From: Sphingomonas sp. So64.6b
GTDB lineage: Bacteria > Pseudomonadota > Alphaproteobacteria > Sphingomonadales > Sphingomonadaceae
Direction of reading: 5' to 3'
Assembly: GCF_014171475.1 (NCBI RefSeq)
Contig: NZ_CP048817.1
Location: forward strand, 2,356,001-2,420,000
Length of the DNA stretch: 64,000 bases
Shown: piece after piece, positions 9,512 to 18,100 of the stretch
Position numbering within the stretch: the first letter of the stretch is position 1
Layout: each line of letters starts with the position of its first letter
Translations under genes and position numbers: made by a program
The notes under the pieces: model-generated
Told to the model about the DNA's origin: nothing
What the model saw: only the letters and a program-made list of their open reading frames with translations
Databases searched by the model: none

Positions 9512-10134
9512 CGCAGCTTTCCCATCAGATAGACGAAGGTGAAGACGCCGATCCAGATGACGTCGAGAAAGTGCCAGAACAGGCTGAGGCACATCAGTCG
9601 GCGGCGATTGGCCGGGATCAGCCCCTTCATCCGCACCTGGACCATCAGGGTCACCAGCCAGATCAGCCCGAAGGTGACGTGCAGGCCGTGCGTGCCGACC
9701 AGGGTAAAGAAGGATGACAGGAACGCGCTGCGCTGCGGCCCCGCCCCTTCATGGATGAGATGCGCGAATTCGTACATCTCGATGCCGAGAAAGGCGAGAC
9801 CGAACAGGCCGGTGACCGCCAGCCAGGCTTGAGTCCCCCGCACCTTACCCTCGGTCATCGCCAGCATCGCGAAACCATAGGTGATCGAGGAGAAGAGCAG
9901 CATCGTGGTGTTGAGCGCGACCAGCGGCAGGTCGAACAGCTCGCGTGGGCCAGGCCCGCCGGCATAGCTCGCGCCGAGCACGCCGTACGTCGCGAACAGC
10001 ATCGCGAAGATCAGGCAGTCGCTCATCAGATAGATCCAGAAGCCGAGCATGGTGCTCGACCCTTCCGGATGATCATGTTCGTCGACTAGATAGAAGGCGT
10101 CGCGGCCCGGCGTGTCGGTCAGAGTCGCGCTCAT
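9508..10134 (-). CDS. cyoC: Cytochrome o ubiquinol oxidase subunit III
   Basis: 208 residues from ATG 10134, which overlaps the cyoB stop by four bases. Five membrane helices match the CyoC form of subunit [80 protein letters not shown] and the end [20 protein letters not shown]. The conserved Glu (GIEMYEF) and HGLHV are present. It belongs to the cyoABCD operon. Confidence 0.95.
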   Translation of the reverse strand: MSATLTDTPGRDAFYLVDEHDHPEGSSTMLGFWIYLMSDCLIFAMLFATYGVLGASYAGGPGPRELFDLPLVALNTTMLLFSSITYGFAMLAMTEGKVRGTQAWLAVTGLFGLAFLGIEMYEFAHLIHEGAGPQRSAFLSSFFTLVGTHGLHVTFGLIWLVTLMVQVRMKGLIPANRRRLMCLSLFWHFLDVIWIGVFTFVYLMGKLR

Positions 10135-12140
10135 GCTGCCGCTCCCGCCGCGAGCAATCGCGTGCGCTTGTCCTCGGTCGCGATCACCTCCTCCACCGGA
10201 ATGTGGAAATCGCGGCAATAGTTGAAGGTGTGGCCGATCGAGACAGCGAGGATCGCGACGAAGCTGAGCGCCGCCAGCCACCAGACATACCAGATCATGC
10301 CGATCGAGAAGGTCACGCTGAGCGCAGCGATGATCACGCCGGTGCCGGTGTTGCTCGGCATATGGATCGATTTGAACCCTTGGGTCGGGCGCACATAACC
10401 GCGCTGCTTCATGTCCGCCCAGGCATCGCCATTATGCACCACCGGCGAGAAAGCGAAATTATAGTCGGGCGGCGGCGATGAGGTCGCCCATTCGAGCGTG
10501 CGGCCATTCCACGGATCACCGCTATCGTCACGCAGCTTCTCGCGGTCGCGGATGCTGACATAGAATTGCACCAGCATCGCGCCGATGCCGATCGCGACCA
10601 GCACCGCGCCGAATGCGGCGATGCCGAACCAGATCTGCAGGCTCGGGTCCTCGAAGGTGCGCAGGCGGCGCGTCACGCCCATCAGGCCGAGGATATAGAG
10701 CGGCATGAAGGCGAAATAGAAACCGAGCACCCAGAACCAGAAGGACACTTTCCCCCAGAATTCGTTGAGCCGGAAGCCGAACGCCTTGGGGAACCAGTAA
10801 TTGATCCCGGCGAACAGACCGAACAGCACGCCGCCGATGATCACATTGTGGAAATGCGCGACGAGGAACAGCGAGTTGTGCAGCACGAAATCGGCCGGCG
10901 GCACGGCGAGCAGCACGCCGGTCATGCCGCCGATGACGAAGGTGATCATGAACGCGATCGTCCACATCATCGGCAGCTCGAAGCGGATGCGACCGCGGTA
11001 CATGGTGAACAGCCAGTTGAAGATCTTCGCGCCCGTAGGGATCGAGATCACCATCGTGGTGATGCCGAAGAAGGAATTGACGCTGGCGCCCGACCCCATG
11101 GTGAAGAAATGGTGCAGCCACACGACATAGGCGAGCAAGGTGATCACCGCGGTGGCATAGACCATCGAGGTATAGCCGAAGAGCCGCTTGCCCGAGAAGG
11201 TCGAGGTCACTTCGCTGAAGATGCCGAACGCGGGCAGGATCAGGATGTAGACCTCCGGATGGCCCCAGATCCAGATCAGGTTCACATACATCATCGGGTT
11301 GCCGCCAAGCGTGTTGGTGAAGAACGCCGTATCAGCATAGCGGTCGAGCGAGAGCAGCCCGAGCACTGCGGTGAGCACCGGGAAGGCCGCGACGATCAGG
11401 ATATTGGTGCACAAGGCGGTCCAGCAGAAGATCGGCATGCGCATCATGGTCATGCCCGGCGCGCGCATCTTCACGATCGTCGCGATGAGATTAACGCCAG
11501 AGAGCAACGTGCCAACGCCGGCGATCTGCAGCGACCAGATATAATAATCGACCCCAACCCCGGGGCTGTAGCTGATCCCCGATAGCGGCGGCATGGCGAG
11601 CCAGCCGGTCTGCGCGAATTCGCCGACGAACAGGCTCATCATCACCGTGATCGCGCCCGCCGCAGTCATCCAGAAGCTGAAATTGTTGAGGAACGGGAAG
11701 GACACGTCGCGCGCGCCGATCTGCAGCGGCACGACATAGTTCATCAATCCCGTGACCAGCGGCATCGCCACAAAGAAGATCATAATCACGCCGTGCGCGG
11801 TGAAGATCTGATCATAATGATGCGCGTTGAGATAGCCTTCCGACCCGTTGAACGCCATCACCTGCTGCAGCCGCATCATGATCGCGTCGGCAAAGCCGCG
11901 CAGCAGCATGACCAGCCCGAGGATCATGTACATGATGCCGATGCGCTTGTGGTCGACGGTGGTGAACCATTCGCGCCACAAATAACCCCAGAGCTTGAAG
12001 TAGGTCAGCGCGCCAAGCAGCGCGATGCCGCCCAGCGCAACCCCGGCAAAGGTCGCGACGACGATCGGTTCGTGCAGCGGCAGCGATTCCAGCGTGAACC
12101 GACCGAAGATCGGGCTGACGGAAGAGGATGAGATCTGCAT
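10131..12140 (-). CDS. cyoB: Cytochrome o ubiquinol oxidase subunit I
   Basis: 669 residues if started at ATG 12140 ([10 protein letters not shown]); an in-frame TTG at 12152, abutting the cyoA stop, would add four. This is the catalytic heme-copper subunit. It has the quinol-site motif [13 protein letters not shown] (R71/D75 in E. coli), the CuB His-Tyr region [22 protein letters not shown], and the heme-ligand helix [13 protein letters not shown]. The extra N-terminal helix and long C-terminus are typical of bo3 quinol oxidases rather than aa3 cytochrome c oxidases. It oxidises ubiquinol, reduces O2 to water and pumps protons. Confidence 0.95.
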   Translation of the reverse strand: MQISSSSVSPIFGRFTLESLPLHEPIVVATFAGVALGGIALLGALTYFKLWGYLWREWFTTVDHKRIGIMYMILGLVMLLRGFADAIMMRLQQVMAFNGSEGYLNAHHYDQIFTAHGVIMIFFVAMPLVTGLMNYVVPLQIGARDVSFPFLNNFSFWMTAAGAITVMMSLFVGEFAQTGWLAMPPLSGISYSPGVGVDYYIWSLQIAGVGTLLSGVNLIATIVKMRAPGMTMMRMPIFCWTALCTNILIVAAFPVLTAVLGLLSLDRYADTAFFTNTLGGNPMMYVNLIWIWGHPEVYILILPAFGIFSEVTSTFSGKRLFGYTSMVYATAVITLLAYVVWLHHFFTMGSGASVNSFFGITTMVISIPTGAKIFNWLFTMYRGRIRFELPMMWTIAFMITFVIGGMTGVLLAVPPADFVLHNSLFLVAHFHNVIIGGVLFGLFAGINYWFPKAFGFRLNEFWGKVSFWFWVLGFYFAFMPLYILGLMGVTRRLRTFEDPSLQIWFGIAAFGAVLVAIGIGAMLVQFYVSIRDREKLRDDSGDPWNGRTLEWATSSPPPDYNFAFSPVVHNGDAWADMKQRGYVRPTQGFKSIHMPSNTGTGVIIAALSVTFSIGMIWYVWWLAALSFVAILAVSIGHTFNYCRDFHIPVEEVIATEDKRTRLLAAGAAA

Positions 12141-12152
12141 CGGAATGGCCAA

Positions 12153-13223
12153 TTAGAGGGCAGGCTGCTTGGGCGGCACCGCGTCGGACGGCGCACCGTG
12201 CGAGCGGTGATCGACATGCGAAGGGTCAGCCGGCGGCGGGCTGCCCGGCGCAGCGGTGGTCAGCGGGGATTCGGGCTCTTTCGCCGACGGGGCCATATGG
12301 TCCATCCCCGCCATGCCGGCGTCCTTCATCATAATGTCGGCCATGCACGGCGTGCCGGGCTTGACGCATTGCCCGACCGCCGCGTCGAATAGGCCGGGCG
12401 CGACAGTGGCGAAGCGCATCACCGGCACTTTCTCGGTTGGCTTTTCGAGCTGCAGGTAGCTTGCGCGGCTGAGTTCGTTACCGGCCGCCTTGTTGCGTGC
12501 GACCCAGGCCGCAAAGTCCGCATCGCTCAGCCCGTGGAAGCGGAAGCGCATGCCGGAAAAGCCTGCGCCGCTATAGTTGGACGAGAAGCCCTCATAGTCG
12601 CCGGCCTTGTTGATCACGGCGTGGAGCTTGGTCTCCATCGACGGCATGGTGTAGATCATGCCGGCAAGCGTCGGCACGTAGAAGGCGTTCATCACTGAAG
12701 ATGAGGTGAGCCGGAACATGATCGGCCGATCGACCGGCGCGGCAAGTTCATTGACCGTCGCGATGCCATATTCGGGATAGATGAAGAGCCATTTCCAGTC
12801 GAGCGAGACGACCTGCACCTCAAGCGGCTTGACGTTCGGCGCAACCTTGCGACCCGGCGCGATGCGCTCGATCGGGCGATAGGGATCAAGCAAATGCGTG
12901 CCGGTCCAGGTCACCGCGCCAAGGCAGATGATGATCAGCAGTGGTGCTGCCCAGATGACCAGTTCGAGCTCGGTCGAATGATCCCAGTCGGGCTCGTAGC
13001 GCGCCTCCTTGTTCGACGCGCGGTAGCGCCAGGCGAACAGCCCGACCAAGGCAAGTACCGGCACGACGATGAGCAGCATCAGCACCGTGGCGATGATCAC
13101 CAGGTTGCGCTGCTGAACCGCGACATCGCCCATCGGGTTCATCACGACCCAGTTGCACCCGCCGAGCAGCAGGAGCGCGGCGGTCGCGGCAGACAGGCGG
13201 ACGATGCGGGAAAGCTTTGGCAT
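12153..13223 (-). CDS. cyoA: Cytochrome o ubiquinol oxidase subunit II
   Basis: 356 residues with a lipoprotein signal (LLLLGGCNW), two membrane helices and a cupredoxin domain (VQVVSLDWKWLFIYPEYGIATVNEL, PTLAGMIYTMPSMETKLHAV, NYSGAGFSGMRF). No CuA-binding CxxxC motif is visible, so the enzyme is a quinol oxidase, not a cytochrome c oxidase. The C-terminal ~80 residues are unusually rich in Met, His and Pro (MADIMMKDAGMAGMDHM, DPSHVDHRSHG), possibly metal-binding. It is the first gene of the cyo operon. No cyoE (heme O synthase) is in this cluster. Confidence 0.94.
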   Translation of the reverse strand: MPKLSRIVRLSAATAALLLLGGCNWVVMNPMGDVAVQQRNLVIIATVLMLLIVVPVLALVGLFAWRYRASNKEARYEPDWDHSTELELVIWAAPLLIIICLGAVTWTGTHLLDPYRPIERIAPGRKVAPNVKPLEVQVVSLDWKWLFIYPEYGIATVNELAAPVDRPIMFRLTSSSVMNAFYVPTLAGMIYTMPSMETKLHAVINKAGDYEGFSSNYSGAGFSGMRFRFHGLSDADFAAWVARNKAAGNELSRASYLQLEKPTEKVPVMRFATVAPGLFDAAVGQCVKPGTPCMADIMMKDAGMAGMDHMAPSAKEPESPLTTAAPGSPPPADPSHVDHRSHGAPSDAVPPKQPAL

Positions 13224-13257
13224 GCTCGCCCGCTACGCCTTCGCGCTGCAGCGCAAC

Positions 13258-13276
13258 ATTGGACATTTTGTCCAAT
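13258..13276. promoter_or_regulatory. 19-bp perfect palindrome between cyoA and the MFS gene
   Basis: ATTGGACATTTTGTCCAAT has 8-bp perfect arms around a 3-bp centre. It lies 35 bp upstream of cyoA and 78 bp upstream of the divergent MFS gene, and contains a TTGGAC that could act as a -35 element in either direction. It is probably an operator; the protein is unknown. Confidence 0.55.
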
Positions 13277-13353
13277 CCCCAAAACGATCGGATGAGCGCA
13301 TAAGAGTGCCTGATCGGCATTCTCCACCCGCCGCCCATCAGGAAGTATGGTTC

Positions 13354-14691
13354 ATGACCGCGCATATCGCCCCGACATCCAGGGCCCCGACATCCGGTAC
13401 GGCCGAACGCGACGCCCGCGCAATCAATGCGCGGCACGGAGACGTCGCGCCGGGCGAGATCGCCATCGGCGTGATCATCGGGCGGACATCCGAATTCTTC
13501 GACTTCTTCGTCTATGCGATTGCCTCAGTGCTGGTCTTCCCCAGCCTGGTCTTCCCCTATGTCGACCGGCTGACCGGCACGGTCTATTCCTTTGCGATCT
13601 TCGCGCTCGCCTTTGTCGCGCGGCCGCTCGGGTCGCTGGCTTTCCTGTGGATCGACGAAGCGATGGGGCGCGGCACCAAGCTGACCATCGCGCTGTTCCT
13701 GCTCGGCGGGTCGACCGCAGCGATGGCGTTTCTGCCCGGCTATGAGACGATCGGCATCTGGTCGGCGGTGCTGCTTGCGCTGTTCCGTCTCGGCCAGGGC
13801 ATCGCGCTGGGCGGGGCGTGGGACGGGCTTGCCTCTTTGCTCGCGCTGAACGCACCGGCCAATCGGCGCGGCTGGTATGCGATGATCCCGCAACTCGGCG
13901 CACCGCTCGGCCTGATGGTGGCGAGCGCGCTGTTCGCCTTTTTCGTGACCACCCTGTCCACTGCCGACTTCCTCGACTGGGGCTGGCGCTACCCCTTCTT
14001 CGTCGCCTTTGCGATCAACGTCGTGGCGTTGTTCGCGCGGCTCCGCATCGTTTCCACGCCGCATTACGCCAATCTGTTCGAGAGCCGCGAGCTGCAGCCG
14101 TCACGCGTGATCGACACGGTACGTGGCGACTGGCGCAACATCATCATCGGCGCGTTCGCGCCACTCGCCAGTTTCGCGCTGTTCCATATGGTCACGGTGT
14201 TCCCGCTGTCCTGGGTGTTCCTGTTCACCGACGAGAACCCCGCACGATTCCTGGTGATCGAGATTATCGCCGCCGCCTTCGGAGTCGCTGCGGTGGTCGC
14301 CTCGGGCGTGATCGCCGACCGGTTCGGACGCCGGACGGTACTGGGGGCGTCCGCCGCCGGGATCGCGGCGTTCAGCGGCTTCGCACCGCAATTGCTCAAC
14401 GGCGGCGACGCGGGCGAGCTGGCCTTCATGATCATCGGCTTCGTGCTGCTTGGCCTCGCCTTCGGCCAGTCCTCGGGTTCGGTGTCGAGCAATTTCTCCT
14501 CCGCGCACCGCTATACCGGCGCAGCCTTGACCTCCGATCTCGCCTGGCTGGTCGGTGCCGGATTCGCGCCGCTGGTCGCCTTGCTGCTCGCTGCCAATTT
14601 CGGGCTGCTCGCGGCTGGCGGGTATCTGTTGTCGGGCGCGATCGGCACCTTGGTGGCGCTGGGCATCAACAAGGAACTGGCCGGACGCTGA
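13354..14691 (+). CDS. MFS transporter, metabolite:proton symporter type
   Basis: 445 residues from ATG 13354, preceded by AGGAAG. About twelve membrane segments. The opening (IAIGVIIGRTSEFFDFFVYAIASVLVFPSLVFP) and FAIFALAFVARPLGSLAFLWIDEAMGRGTK resemble the MHS subgroup (ShiA/ProP/KgtP-like), with LFRLGQGIALGGAWDGLASLLA and GVIADRFGRRTVLG loops. Such carriers take up organic acids, betaines or shikimate; the substrate cannot be read from sequence. The open frame extends upstream to 13153, but that part overlaps cyoA and the putative operator. The gene is divergent from cyoA. Confidence 0.85.
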   Translation: MTAHIAPTSRAPTSGTAERDARAINARHGDVAPGEIAIGVIIGRTSEFFDFFVYAIASVLVFPSLVFPYVDRLTGTVYSFAIFALAFVARPLGSLAFLWIDEAMGRGTKLTIALFLLGGSTAAMAFLPGYETIGIWSAVLLALFRLGQGIALGGAWDGLASLLALNAPANRRGWYAMIPQLGAPLGLMVASALFAFFVTTLSTADFLDWGWRYPFFVAFAINVVALFARLRIVSTPHYANLFESRELQPSRVIDTVRGDWRNIIIGAFAPLASFALFHMVTVFPLSWVFLFTDENPARFLVIEIIAAAFGVAAVVASGVIADRFGRRTVLGASAAGIAAFSGFAPQLLNGGDAGELAFMIIGFVLLGLAFGQSSGSVSSNFSSAHRYTGAALTSDLAWLVGAGFAPLVALLLAANFGLLAAGGYLLSGAIGTLVALGINKELAGR

Positions 14692-15103
14692 ACGGCCAGC
14701 TCTGGGGCGGAAGCAGCCGTTGGCGGCGACCTCAGAAAATGACCGCTATTTTCCGTAGCGACCGTACTGCTTTCGGCCATTGGTGCGGCCGCGTTGGGCG
14801 CGGAATCCTGGAAGTCGACACTCGCGTGGGGGTCGTCGCGGTTGGCAACTAACCCGCCAGCCGGTCACGGCAGCCGCTCCGTTCAGGCGCTCACTGGCGA
14901 CGAACCGACGCAAACGTCAAAGGGGCGGCATCAACGTGCTCACAGCGGTTCCTGCAACCACTAGCCAGATCCTGGTGGAGTTGGATGATCGCCTCGCGTT
15001 TTTTTCGCGGGTCTGACCTCATTATCGACGGTCAGTTGGCCGACAAGTCCGGACGCATAACGCAGGAAACGAGCATCTGAGGCCAAGCCCGGCGCGCGCC
15101 AAT
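14692..15103. other. Intergenic region without a supported gene
   Basis: About 410 bases between the MFS gene and the autotransporter end. Short open frames exist but have no start context or recognisable protein character. A T7 run at 15000 sits between CGCG half-sites and could be a weak stop signal for the MFS transcript. Nothing else is recognised. Confidence 0.4.
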
Positions 15104-15135
15104 CTCCCCGGGTGGCATGTGCGCCACCCGGGGAG
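15104..15135 (-). terminator. Hairpin downstream of the autotransporter gene
   Basis: Perfect 13-bp arms, CTCCCCGGGTGGC (15104-15116) and GCCACCCGGGGAG (15123-15135), with a 6-base loop. It lies 42 bp past the autotransporter stop. There is no T-run on either side, so it may be a stabilising 3' hairpin rather than a classic terminator. Confidence 0.5.
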
Positions 15136-15177
15136 CCGGACAGGTTCAGGAACGGACCTGCCCGCCGGTGCCAATCG

Positions 15178-18100
15178 TCAGAAGACGATCTTGAAGGCCC
15201 CGGTGATTGCGTGGTCGGCGTTCCCGGCGCCGAGGACGCCGTTATAGCCGATGCTCAGGGTGACCTTCGGGGAGAGCCGGTACCGGGCCTCCGCGTCGAA
15301 CACGCCTGCATTCTTTGATCCGGCGGTGCCGAGGACAGTGAATGGCGCGCCGCCGGCAAATGCGTGGCGGCCAACCGGATCAAGATCGCCCCAGCCGTGG
15401 CGCCACCCTGCGGTGCCGCGTAGCGAGAAGGCGCCGGCCGGGCTCGTCTCGAATCGTGCGCCCAGCGTGGAGCTCATCGTCTTCTCGCTGATCGCGGCGC
15501 CCGACAGGGCCGCCGGTCCGTTGGCCTCGGTGAAGGCGTCGGTCTTCGCGCGAATGGCGGTCAGGCTGGCGAACGGCTCGACATGTCCTCCTCCCACCGG
15601 CACCCGATAGCCCGCCTCGACAAAGCCCTGCAGCACCGAACCGTGATAATCGGCGGTCGGCGAGGCGCTGAAGCCCGGGAACGCGATATGGCGCATCGTC
15701 TCGGTCGAGGTGCGGGCATAGCCCACCCCGCCGCGCAGCCCGAACTGGCCGAAGCGCCCCCCGGCATAGACCATGCCGTGAATGCCCTTGATCGAGCCGC
15801 TGCTGTCGCGGCGCGCGATACGGAGCGTCGTGTCGGACCAGCCCCCGGCCAGGCCGACGGTCACCGAGCCGATGCTGCGGTCCACCCCGATCACGCCACC
15901 CTTGGTATCGCGATCGAGTTCGGCAGCGTTGTAGTCACCGTCGCTGATGCCCGAGGTACCAAAGATGCGACCCCAAACGTCCGTTCCCGGCTCGCCATCG
16001 ACAAGGCGGTCGAGCACGGCATTGCGGACCAGCCGGCTGTCCTCGACCATTGAGTTGCGCGCGGAGGGATGGATCTCGCCCGAAAGCTGATCGAAGGCGG
16101 CCTGTGCCGCAGCATCGTTGGGCAGCAGGAGCAGCGCGTCTTTCACCACGTTCCCGTCGGGCAGACTGTCGGCACCCGCCGCCGCCGCCTTCTGGTTGGG
16201 CGTGAGCCCGGCGCTGTCCAGCGACCTCATCTGGGCGAATTCGATGAAGGCCGAGGTCGCGGTATAGCCATCGCGCAGCCCGGCAAAGGCAGTCAGAAAC
16301 TGGTCCTCGAAGGCGAACTGCCCGGTAAGACCGCCATCAGCCTGGACCACGACATGTTTGCCATGGAGCACGAGCGGCTGCGTGGTGGCTGCCTGCAGCC
16401 TGCTGCCCGCCTCGATCGTGACCTTGCCGGTGGTGCGGAAGCTGTCCGCGGCATTCAGCCCGGCAATGTCGACGCTTAGCACCGAGCCGTTGGTGAAGGT
16501 CGTGGCCGCCGAGGTCTGGATAACGTCGCCGGTACCCCCGTCCTGAAGCCTGAGCACGCCTTGATTCTGAAAGCGCTCGAGCCCCTGCCAGATGGTCGCC
16601 TGCGCGACCGCCGCCAACGTGCCGCCGACGATCGTCCCGGTCGCGCCGTTGAACAGCTGGTCATCGACGGTCGCGAAGTTGCTGATGCCGCCGATGCTCT
16701 GCCAGTTGCCGAGGTTGAGCAACACGCTGCTGTCGCCGGCGATTTCGACCGTGCCGGTCAAGGTCGCGGTATTGGCTATGCCGACCGATCCGCCGCTCGC
16801 GCTGACCGCCCTGCTCGAGCCCAGCCCGGATGCATTACGGATCGTGCCGTTGTTGACGATGACTACGCCCTGGTTGCCGTCGGAAGCGGCCTCGACACCC
16901 CTTGCGCTACCCTGCACCACGCCGCTCACGGTGATGCGGGTATCGCCGAGGCCATAGTTGATCGTCGAGATGCCGCTAAGGCCGCCCGATACATTGCCCG
17001 CTTCGACGGTGATGTCGCCCGCAGAGGTGCCGCCGAAGACGAGGATGCCCTCCTTGGCGTGCGAAACCACGGTCCCGGTCGTGACGACGCTGGTATCGCC
17101 GGTGCCGAGCGCCTCGACGAAGATCGCATTGCCGTTGCTCTGGACGTCGGTCGCGCGGATCGTGAGGTCGGTCGCCGCGATGCCGTTCTCGGCGCGGATG
17201 CCGAATTCCCCGCCGGAGACGAGGCCGGTCGTGGCGATGAACGTCTCGCCTGACCCGCCATTGACGGTGCTGATGCCGCGCGTGCCGCCGGCGACGCTGA
17301 CCGCCGCGACACGGAGGTCGGTCGAACCGGTGCCGCCGACCATGGCGATGCCGGTGCCGGTGGCATTCGTGCCGGTAACGGTTCCGCTCGCATTGACGCT
17401 CGCTGATCCGTGGCCGAAATTCTGTACGGTGATGCCGTTGCCGCCGGAAACCTCCGCGGTGTCGACCGTGACGTCAAGCGCCGACACATCGGCTCGAACA
17501 TCGATCCCTGCGACGCTTCCACCGGTGACGGCACCGGCTGTGCGCACCCACGTCGTTCCGATGCCCTGGTTGACGGCGAGGATGCCGGTGGTGCCGCCCT
17601 GCACCGCAGCTGCGTCGATCAGAATGTTGCTCGCCGTCGCGTCGTTGCGGACGATCATCCCGCCGCCGATCCCGTTGACCAGCCCGCTGGCGAAAACGGC
17701 GGTGTTGCCCGTGCCGCTGTTCTGAACCGCGATGCCATAGGTCTCGCCGCTGACCTGCGCGGCATGAAGTTCGATGCCGGTAGTCGCGCCACCATTCTCG
17801 ATCGCGATGCCGCCTTCAGCGATGCCCGAAACCATGCCGGTGGTTTCGACCGTGGTGGTGCTCGTCCCGAAATTGGTGACGAGCACGCCATAGTCGCCAC
17901 CGCTCGCATCGCCGATCGCCAAATCGACCGCTCCGGCCGCGCCGCTCGCATCGACGCGCACGCCCGTCCCGTTGGCGCCCGCGGCACTATTGGCCACGAC
18001 GGTCGTCGTCCCCGATCCAAGATTCTGGGCGGCGATGCCGTCGCCGGTACCCGTCACCGTGACCGCGCGAACCGCGATATCGGTCGCACTGGCCTCATTC

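Noticed and set aside
14780..15016. Small plus-strand ORF after the MFS gene
   Set aside because: No Shine-Dalgarno sequence, Arg-rich translation, no recognisable domain.
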